This document shows positions 7,003 through 12,086 of a stretch of DNA of 12,086 bases, piece by piece (the first letter of the stretch is position 1; every line of letters starts with the position of its first letter). Location: positions 1 to 12,086 of the forward strand of contig CABUMF010000054.1 of NCBI GenBank assembly GCA_902492655.1. The letters are read 5' to 3'. Under the pieces are notes generated by a model, which worked only from the letters and a program-made list of their open reading frames with translations, did no database searches and had not been told where the DNA came from. The translations under genes were made by a program, and so were the position numbers. This DNA is from an uncultured Eubacteriales bacterium. Lineage in GTDB: Bacteria; Bacillota; Clostridia; HGM11514.

Positions 7003-7846
7003 GAGTTTTGATAAATTCCCTTATAAAATCAGCGGTTTTTTCGATGTCGCCGAGGGAAATCCTGCCCACAAGTCCGCCGATTTTCTTTACGGGAACGGAA
7101 ATATAAGCCGTAAGACAGCCAAAGGATGCGCTGTTCTCGCTTCGGATTTCCGGAGTTTTCACAACGGTTTTTTGGCAATCGTGGGAATTTGCAAACTCCC
7201 TGAGTCTAAAATCCGCAGTATAAGAGCCGTCCATCATTTTTATTACCGGCCCGCCCCCAAGCTTAATGTCCTTGCCGTCTGCGTCTACCGTGTCAATCAC
7301 AATCGCCGTATCACATTCATTCCGAAAAAGTGCGGCGTTAAGCCCTTTTTTGCCGATATGGTACATCGAAGTGAACATAAACTTCACATTTTTTAGGTCC
7401 GAAAGCTTAAGAGCCGTACCAACCGATGCAACCCTGAGCGGAGCTTTTGTGATAATAAAATCCTCGCCCAAAACAGGCTCCTGCTCGATACAGCCCACCT
7501 CGCCGACTAAAGCGCCGCCGCACTCAATATAAAGGTCTGAGGATTTTAACGAGGAAAGCTCGCCGTCATAAGAAACAAAGCCGATATTTCCGCCCGACAG
7601 CCTTACCTTGCGGTTTATAAGCCATTCGGGGGAAACGCTCCCCATGGGGCAGATTTTCACCCTTTCCGCCGCATCCGACACAAAAAAGCCTTGCTCGTCA
7701 AGTGCCGAAACTATAGCGATTTTGCCCTCACCGCAGATATACGAGCCCAAATTGTCTGTTTTCCCGTCCATACGGGATTTTAGTAAAGAAGCCGCTTCCC
7801 CCTCGCTTCCCGAGGGCGCAAAGCATTTTCCAAGCTCATAAAGCAT
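6995..7846 (-). CDS. M42-type peptidase paralogue, probably catalytically inactive
   Basis: This 283-residue protein aligns along its whole length with the M42 peptidase encoded just upstream, but it is about 45 residues shorter. Landmarks shared with that neighbour include FAPSGSEGE near the N-terminus, DEQGFFV against DEVGFIV, and GGGPVIKMMDGSY. The usual metal and catalytic residues are mostly gone. AHMDE becomes SALDE (residues 47-51, His lost). AIDDR becomes APLRV (135-139). QEE becomes MYH (161-163, both Glu lost). The YIHS region becomes VKKIGG. Only D185 remains at the fifth site. The frame is open and clean, so this looks like a maintained pseudoenzyme rather than decay. Start: ATG 7846 with AGGTGA 5 nt upstream, overlapping the preceding gene by 11 nt; a TTG at 7870 is less likely. 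A structural or regulatory subunit of an M42 oligomer is inferred. Confidence 0.8.
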   Translation of the reverse strand: MLYELGKCFAPSGSEGEAASLLKSRMDGKTDNLGSYICGEGKIAIVSALDEQGFFVSDAAERVKICPMGSVSPEWLINRKVRLSGGNIGFVSYDGELSSLKSSDLYIECGGALVGEVGCIEQEPVLGEDFIITKAPLRVASVGTALKLSDLKNVKFMFTSMYHIGKKGLNAALFRNECDTAIVIDTVDADGKDIKLGGGPVIKMMDGSYTADFRLREFANSHDCQKTVVKTPEIRSENSASFGCLTAYISVPVKKIGGLVGRISLGDIEKTADFIREFIKTLY

Positions 7847-8825
7847 TGATTTCACCTGCCCTTTCCGCAAAAGCCTTTATAAGGCGTTTATAGTTAACAT
7901 AATCTTCCCAAGATGCCGCCGACACACCCGAGTGAATGTAACGGGTGGGAAGGGAGATAACGAAGGATTTCGCCCCCACACGCTGAAATGCACCTGCATC
8001 GTTTCCGCCCGAAGCGAGGGTTTTAAGCTGTAGGGGTATGCCCGTTTTCCTTGAAATGTCGAATGTAAGCTCCCGAAGCTCAGGAAGTGAGTAGGACGCA
8101 CCGTCCAAAACCGAAACCGCAGGCCCACGGCCAAGCTCTGTAATGTGGGGCTTGTCGCCGAGGTCACAGCAGGTGGTTGTTTCGACCGCCACAGCGATGT
8201 CGGGCTTAATTCTTTGCGCCAGAACCTTTGCGCCCCGAAGCCCCACCTCCTCCTGCACCGAAAAGCAAACATACAGGTCAAAGGGGTAGGATTTATCCTC
8301 CGCAATAAGCTCCAGAAGGGCACAGCAGCCGGCTCGGTCGTCTATTGCCTTTGCCTTGAAAAGCCCGTCCCCGAACTCCGTAAATTTACTGTCGAGGGCA
8401 ACATAGTCGCCTTTTTTAACATATTTTTCCGCCGAAACGCCGATGTCTATAAAAAGGTCAGCCTCGTCTATCGGCGCATCTCTTTCGGCTTTTTTTGTAA
8501 GATGAACGGGCTTTGAGCCGATAACGCCGGGGTATTTTTTATCTCCCACCAAAACCGGAAGCCCGGGAAGAAGCCTTTCGTCAAAGCCGCCGACGGTGCG
8601 GAATTTAATGAAGCCGTCCGGTGTAATGCCGCTCACGATAAAGCCGACCTCGTCCATGTGGGCGCAGAGCATAACCTTTTTGTTGCCTCCGCCACACTTC
8701 ACGGCAATGATGTTCCCGAGAATATCCTGCGTAACTTCAAAGCCCGAGATTTGTGATTTTATAAAATCCGCAACCTCGCCCTCGTTTCCCGAAACGCCGC
8801 AAAGAGCGGTTAATTCCTTAATCAA
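7836..8825 (-). CDS. M42 family metallo-aminopeptidase (second of three)
   Basis: This 329-residue protein is an M42 (glutamyl aminopeptidase / CelM / TET-like) cocatalytic metallopeptidase. The family forms large dodecameric cytoplasmic particles that trim peptides from the N-terminus. The expected residues are all present: H56 in LCAHMDE, D162 in AIDDRAG, E192-E193 in SVQEEVG, E215 in AVETT and H298 in RYIHSGVS. The frame opens to a TTG at 8873, but that would overlap the upstream gene by 52 nt. I chose TTG 8825, where the start and the upstream TGA share bases (TTGA), with a GGGGG-containing purine stretch 9 nt before it. Length is typical of M42 proteins (about 330-360). It lies between another active-looking M42 gene and a degenerate one, all coupled by overlaps. 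Exact peptide specificity cannot be read from sequence. Confidence 0.92.
   Translation of the reverse strand: MIKELTALCGVSGNEGEVADFIKSQISGFEVTQDILGNIIAVKCGGGNKKVMLCAHMDEVGFIVSGITPDGFIKFRTVGGFDERLLPGLPVLVGDKKYPGVIGSKPVHLTKKAERDAPIDEADLFIDIGVSAEKYVKKGDYVALDSKFTEFGDGLFKAKAIDDRAGCCALLELIAEDKSYPFDLYVCFSVQEEVGLRGAKVLAQRIKPDIAVAVETTTCCDLGDKPHITELGRGPAVSVLDGASYSLPELRELTFDISRKTGIPLQLKTLASGGNDAGAFQRVGAKSFVISLPTRYIHSGVSAASWEDYVNYKRLIKAFAERAGEINAL
7852..7857 (-). promoter_or_regulatory. Ribosome binding site deciding the M42-like pseudoenzyme start
   Basis: AGGTGA on the minus strand lies 5 nt before the ATG at 7846 and within the end of the upstream M42 gene. It favours ATG 7846 over the TTG at 7870 and suggests coupled translation. 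Confidence 0.7.
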
Positions 8826-9802
8826 AGTATGCCGCCCCCTTCCTCTAAAACCCTTGCCAAAAGAGTTGCGCAAAATTCGATGTCCGACCTTTTTGCCACC
8901 TCAAAGGGCGTGTGCATATATCTAATGGGAATTGAAATCATGGCGGTTGCAACTCCGGAATTCCTAAGCTGAATAACGCCGGCGTTCGTGCCTGCGTCAC
9001 CGCCCTCGACCTCGATTTCAAATGGTATATTCTCACGATTTGCAATATTTACAATGCCGTCAAACAGCCTTTTGCAGATGTTCGGGCCTGTGCAAAGAGC
9101 CGCACCCGAGCCAAGCGGAAAGCTGTGGTCGGACTTTTCGTTTTCGCTTTGCCCGAATGTCACATCCAAAACGATAGCCATGTCGGGGTTTATGTCGGCC
9201 CCTCGTGCACCCACGCACCCAAGCTCCTCGCCGGATGATGCAAGCAAAATTACGTCGTGGGGGCAGTTCTTTAACTTCTCCACCGCCGAAATTGCAGCAT
9301 AAAGTCCGGCACGGTTGTCAAGGGATTTTGACATAACGAATCCCCCTTCCATTTCCGTAAAATTCGGACGAAAGGTTACAAAATCCCCAATGGAAATGAC
9401 CTCCTCGGGGTTTTTAAGCCCCACATCAATCGTAAGATCCGAAAGCGAAACCGCCTTTTCTCTTTCATCCTCCGAAAGAACATGGGGAGGCTTTGCGCCG
9501 ATAATCCCGTAAATATCACGCCGCCCGTGAACGATAACCTCGCTCCCGGGGAGGATTCTTTGGTCGATTCCCCCTAGCGTCTGGAATTTCAGTGCGCCGC
9601 CTGCCGTGAAGCCCGAAACCATGAGCGCAATTTCGTCGGCATGGGCGTCGATCAGAATTTTTTTGCCGCTTGTGCCACGCTTTACGGCGATTATATTTTG
9701 AAATTCGTCACGCCGAACCGAATCGAACAGCCCGGAAAATACAGGCTCAAAAGGGTTGACGCCCCCTGACGGAAATGCTGTTTTACAAAGCTCAGAAAGC
9801 AT
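8822..9802 (-). CDS. M42 family metallo-aminopeptidase (first of three)
   Basis: This 326-residue M42 peptidase has an intact site: H54 in DAHADE, D162 in SLDNRAG, E192-E193 in SSGEELG, D213 in VLDVTFG and H297 in RYMHTPFE. It is clearly divergent from its downstream neighbour. The fifth ligand is Asp here and Glu there, the N-terminus lacks the usual SGNEGE-like motif (TAFPSGGVN instead), and ALMVSG replaces GFIVSG. This suggests an old paralogue with a different substrate or role, not a recent duplicate. ATG 9802 is preceded by GAGGA with 8-nt spacing and lies 4 nt after the murD stop. The downstream gene starts on its stop codon. Cytoplasmic peptide trimming is the family role. Confidence 0.92.
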   Translation of the reverse strand: MLSELCKTAFPSGGVNPFEPVFSGLFDSVRRDEFQNIIAVKRGTSGKKILIDAHADEIALMVSGFTAGGALKFQTLGGIDQRILPGSEVIVHGRRDIYGIIGAKPPHVLSEDEREKAVSLSDLTIDVGLKNPEEVISIGDFVTFRPNFTEMEGGFVMSKSLDNRAGLYAAISAVEKLKNCPHDVILLASSGEELGCVGARGADINPDMAIVLDVTFGQSENEKSDHSFPLGSGAALCTGPNICKRLFDGIVNIANRENIPFEIEVEGGDAGTNAGVIQLRNSGVATAMISIPIRYMHTPFEVAKRSDIEFCATLLARVLEEGGGIL

Positions 9803-9806
9803 AAAA

Positions 9807-11162
9807 TCAGTCCTCTTTTAAGTTGTTTACCAATTCCTTGAAGGTGTTTCCACGCTCCTCGAAGTTTTTGAACATATCAAAGCTGGTGCTTGCCGGAGAG
9901 AGTATAACGATGTCCCCCGCATTTGCCTCCGCCCTTGCTTTTTCCACAAGCTCGGGGTAGGTTTCGCACCTGAAAATAGGTATGTCGCACCCTACAGCCC
10001 GGGCGGAGCGTTCTATTGCATCGGCGGTTTTTCCGATAAGCAGAAGCTTTTTAACGTGCTTTTTTATTTCAATGCCGATTTCATCGTAGGAAATGCCCTT
10101 GTCCTTGCCGCCTGCGAGCAGAATAACCTTCTGATTAAAGGTGGAAAGAGCCGCCGCAGTGCGTTTGGGGCTTGAATCAATGGAGCTGTTGTAGTATTTA
10201 ACGCCCCCTAAGGTACGCACAAGCTCCAGCCTGTGCTCCACGCCGCCGAAGGTTTTGGCAACGGCTTCTGCGTCCTCCTTTGAAATAAGGTCATGCACCG
10301 CACCGATTGCCGCCATGTAGTTTTCGATGTTGTGAAGTCCGGGGAGCAGAATGTCTTTCGTATCAAGATATTTTTCGTCCCCGTAGTAAATAAATCCGTC
10401 CTTTATGTGCAAAAGAGCGTCGGTTTTTGCAGAAAATGACCTCATCTGCCCCCGCACAAGTTTACTTAAAGCAAAGGAGTCCTCGTTTCCTGCGTTAAGG
10501 ACGGCAATTCCGCCCTCGCCCATGTATAAAAGTATGTTCGCCTTTGCATCAATATATTCCTCATAGGACTTATGAACATCAAGGTGATTTGGCGAAAGAT
10601 TGGTAATCACCGCAATATCCGGACTTTTTTTCATGGTGTGAAGCTGGAAGGAGGAAAGCTCGACAACGCAAATATCGTCCTTCGTCATGTTTTCTACACG
10701 GTTAAGAAGTGGCGCACCGATGTTGCCGCCCAAAAAACAGTTGTGGCCGGCATGGGTTAAAAGCTTGTAGATAAGGGTTGTGGTGGTGGTTTTGCCGTCA
10801 CTTCCGGTAACGCCTATGATTTTTCCTTCAAAGCAGTCAAAAAAACATTCCATTTCGGATGTCAGAACCGAGCCCCCCGATACCGCATTTTTTATTTCGG
10901 GAAGGTCAAACCTCATCCCCGGGGAGCGGAAAATGTAGTCCTCGCAAAGCCCCGTTAGATACCCTTCGCCCAAAATAAACTTAACGGGATAGCCGCCCGA
11001 AAGTGCCTCTTTGTCCAAATTTTCGTTTTTGTCACGAACAACTACCTCGGCTCCCCAGGACGCAAAAAGAGGAATAAGCGGACGGTTGCTCACCCCTGCA
11101 CCGAGAAGTGCAACGGATTTACCGCAAAGCTTATTTTTAAGCTCTTCAAACCTTGTATTCAA
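9807..11162 (-). CDS. murD: UDP-N-acetylmuramoyl-L-alanine--D-glutamate ligase
   Basis: MurD adds D-glutamate to UDP-MurNAc-L-Ala with ATP in the cytoplasm, the second amino-acid step of peptidoglycan precursor synthesis. The protein (451 residues) has the three Mur-ligase domains. The N-terminal fold contains VALLGAGVSN. The ATP P-loop is GVTGSDGKTTT with K124. The MurD-typical VVELSSFQL has E168; NLSPNHLDVH follows, and YIDAK supplies the probable carbamylated K207. The C-terminal domain has LLAGGKDKG and LSPASTSFDMFKNFEERG. The open frame begins at a GTG (11171), but that GTG is itself part of the ribosome binding site GAGGTG; TTG 11162, 6 nt downstream, is the better start. It is separated from the membrane-protein stop by 15 nt. 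None of the usual dcw-cluster partners (mraY, murG, ftsW) is next to it in this window. Confidence 0.95.
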   Translation of the reverse strand: MNTRFEELKNKLCGKSVALLGAGVSNRPLIPLFASWGAEVVVRDKNENLDKEALSGGYPVKFILGEGYLTGLCEDYIFRSPGMRFDLPEIKNAVSGGSVLTSEMECFFDCFEGKIIGVTGSDGKTTTTTLIYKLLTHAGHNCFLGGNIGAPLLNRVENMTKDDICVVELSSFQLHTMKKSPDIAVITNLSPNHLDVHKSYEEYIDAKANILLYMGEGGIAVLNAGNEDSFALSKLVRGQMRSFSAKTDALLHIKDGFIYYGDEKYLDTKDILLPGLHNIENYMAAIGAVHDLISKEDAEAVAKTFGGVEHRLELVRTLGGVKYYNSSIDSSPKRTAAALSTFNQKVILLAGGKDKGISYDEIGIEIKKHVKKLLLIGKTADAIERSARAVGCDIPIFRCETYPELVEKARAEANAGDIVILSPASTSFDMFKNFEERGNTFKELVNNLKED

Positions 11163-11168
11163 AATAAA

Positions 11169-11174
11169 CACCTC
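11169..11174 (-). promoter_or_regulatory. Ribosome binding site deciding the murD start
   Basis: GAGGTG on the minus strand contains the GTG that would otherwise be called as the murD start. It lies 6 nt before TTG 11162, so it argues for the TTG start and a protein three residues shorter. Confidence 0.75.
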
Positions 11175-11177
11175 GAA

Positions 11178-11501
11178 TTAATTTTTTGAATCCGCAATTT
11201 CGTCAAGCTTTTTGTTTCTGAAATAGAGTGCCACATCTATTGAAATCTCGATGAAGTTAAGCACATAGAAGAAAAAGCTCAGATAGAAAAGAAATCCCGA
11301 GCCGTAAAGAAAACTCATCTGAATGAATTTTCTTGCGATACCGAAGGCGTAGCCTATGAGCAGAAAAACCTCAAAGAAAAGGCTTTTGCCCTTTGCGGTA
11401 CGGGAAATAATTGATTTTCTTATTGAAATCGGCCATGAAAGACCAAAGCAGAAAATAGTGAGTGCCTCGAATAAATCTGTAATAGCTGTAAGTGTAATCA
11501 T
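11178..11501 (-). CDS. Small three-helix membrane protein, PQ-loop/SemiSWEET-like
   Basis: The 107-residue protein has three hydrophobic segments, about residues 5-27, 40-60 and 68-94, a basic loop between the first two, and a charged C-terminal tail (RNKKLDEIADSKN). The first loop reads GLSWPISIRKSIISRTAKGKS. This matches the general pattern of PQ-loop/SemiSWEET half-transporters (Pro followed by a basic loop, then Gly-x-Ser), although the Pro is preceded by Trp and followed by Ile instead of forming a Pro-Gln pair. The size, one three-helix bundle, also fits. I do not recognise a named family with certainty and no substrate can be assigned. The ATG overlaps the flavoprotein stop as ATGA, with AAAGGA about 9 nt upstream, so the two are translationally coupled. 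murD follows 15 nt after its stop. Confidence 0.75.
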   Translation of the reverse strand: MITLTAITDLFEALTIFCFGLSWPISIRKSIISRTAKGKSLFFEVFLLIGYAFGIARKFIQMSFLYGSGFLFYLSFFFYVLNFIEISIDVALYFRNKKLDEIADSKN

Positions 11502-12086
11502 GCTTCTTTATCCTTTCTTGTGTAGTCGGGAAGTAGCCTTGGAGTGAGTTCGGATGAAGAAATCCCTGCCGCCGCAAGCTCCCGATTGAATTTTTCAATG
11601 TGTGACAGCGTAAGCTCTGCACTTTCGCTGTTTTCTGCGGCTTTTGCGGCACTTTCACCTGCAATTCGCCCGAACACGATAATGTCGAGAAGCGAATTTC
11701 CCATAAGCCTGTTTTTGCCGTGTATGCCGCCTGCCACCTCGCCTGCGGCAAAGAGGTTTGGAACACCTAAAACCGAAGCGTCCTCTCCTATGTCGAGCCC
11801 ACCGTTTTGGTAGTGAAGGGTTGGGTACACGAGAATCGGCTCACGCCTTATGTCGATACCGCAGTTAAGAAACATTCTGAGCATTGCGGGGATTCTTTTC
11901 TCAATCGTGCCCTCGCCCCCTAAAATATCAATCATGGGGGTGTCAAGCCACACCGCATCTTCCAATGAGGTTTTAACCCCCAAATTCCTGTCCTTGCACT
12001 CCCTTATTATGGAAGCCGCCGCAACATCACGGGTTTCAAGGGGATGAACGAACACCTCGCCTTTTGCGTTTACAAGCTTTGCGCCC
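11498..12086 (-). CDS. Fumarate reductase/SDH-like flavoprotein, C-terminal part
   Basis: The frame is open to the right edge of the window (first full codon 12085-12083), so only the last 195 residues are present and the start is outside; the GTG at 12055 is internal. Features of the FAD_binding_2 (SdhA/FrdA/NadB-type) family are visible. These are an ETRDVAAASII segment, TLHYQNGGLDI with the substrate-site His, LFAAGEVAGG, then HGKNRLMGNSLLD with the substrate-binding Arg, and VFGRIAGESAAK. The family passes electrons from FAD to or from fumarate-like double bonds. HYQNGG and GGIHGKNR resemble fumarate reductases and related enoate reductases more than L-aspartate oxidase, but the substrate cannot be fixed from this end alone. 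The usual long C-terminal helical domain seems absent or very short. It ends in an ATGA overlap with the small membrane protein. Confidence 0.85.
   Translation of the reverse strand, partial: GAKLVNAKGEVFVHPLETRDVAAASIIRECKDRNLGVKTSLEDAVWLDTPMIDILGGEGTIEKRIPAMLRMFLNCGIDIRREPILVYPTLHYQNGGLDIGEDASVLGVPNLFAAGEVAGGIHGKNRLMGNSLLDIIVFGRIAGESAAKAAENSESAELTLSHIEKFNRELAAAGISSSELTPRLLPDYTRKDKEA

Noticed and set aside
6995..7846. Calling the third M42 gene a decaying pseudogene
   Set aside because: It has no frameshift or internal stop, a good ribosome binding site, and conserved fold landmarks. The losses are concentrated at active-site positions, which fits a pseudoenzyme better.
7877..8323. Minus-strand open frame of 148 codons in a different frame from the M42 gene
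   Set aside because: It is wholly inside the M42 gene, whose catalytic motifs are intact in the other frame; its translation has no family-like pattern.

Overview
The window looks like the chromosome of an anaerobic, amino-acid-fermenting Gram-positive bacterium of the class Clostridia (Oscillospirales/Eubacteriales-like). The grounds are indolepyruvate:ferredoxin oxidoreductase genes, a three-gene M42 peptidase cassette, a PF06838 methionine gamma-lyase-family gene, strong AGGAGG-type ribosome binding sites, tightly packed operons, and a BspA-type leucine-rich-repeat surface protein. This is inferred from gene content; no 16S or other marker is present.

Layout. (1) Positions 2-3067, plus strand: the 3' part of a large, AT-rich gene (about 33-40% GC on sampled lines) for a secreted or surface protein. 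It has BspA-type LRR repeats, a class-3-lipase-like alpha/beta-hydrolase domain, InlB-type repeats and a small C-terminal domain. Its N-terminus lies outside the window. (2) Positions 3068-3366: a convergent intergenic region with a plus-strand terminator, a minus-strand terminator, tRNA-Glu(CUC) on the minus strand and that tRNA's promoter. (3) Positions 3367-6941, minus strand, about 52% GC: iorA, iorB and a PF06838 PLP-dependent lyase, packed 1-4 nt apart and preceded by a recognisable sigma-A-type promoter. (4) Positions 6995-12086, minus strand: a second tightly coupled run. In transcription order it holds the C-terminal end of a fumarate-reductase/succinate-dehydrogenase-like flavoprotein, a three-helix membrane protein resembling PQ-loop/SemiSWEET proteins, murD, and three consecutive M42 peptidase-type genes. 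The third M42 gene has lost most metal and catalytic residues.

How the genes may work together (inference): M42 aminopeptidases release amino acids from peptides. IorAB oxidises aryl-pyruvates made from aromatic amino acids to aryl-acetyl-CoA, reducing ferredoxin. The lyase and the flavoprotein reductase could be further steps of amino-acid catabolism or electron disposal. murD is a housekeeping peptidoglycan gene embedded in this run.

Most noteworthy: an intact but apparently catalytically dead M42 paralogue next to two intact ones; nearly identical 69-bp repeats encoding the LRRs; an LRR-hydrolase fusion with a GxSxA nucleophile elbow; and a sharp composition change at the 3' side of a tRNA gene. 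I see no CRISPR array, transposase, integrase or rRNA.
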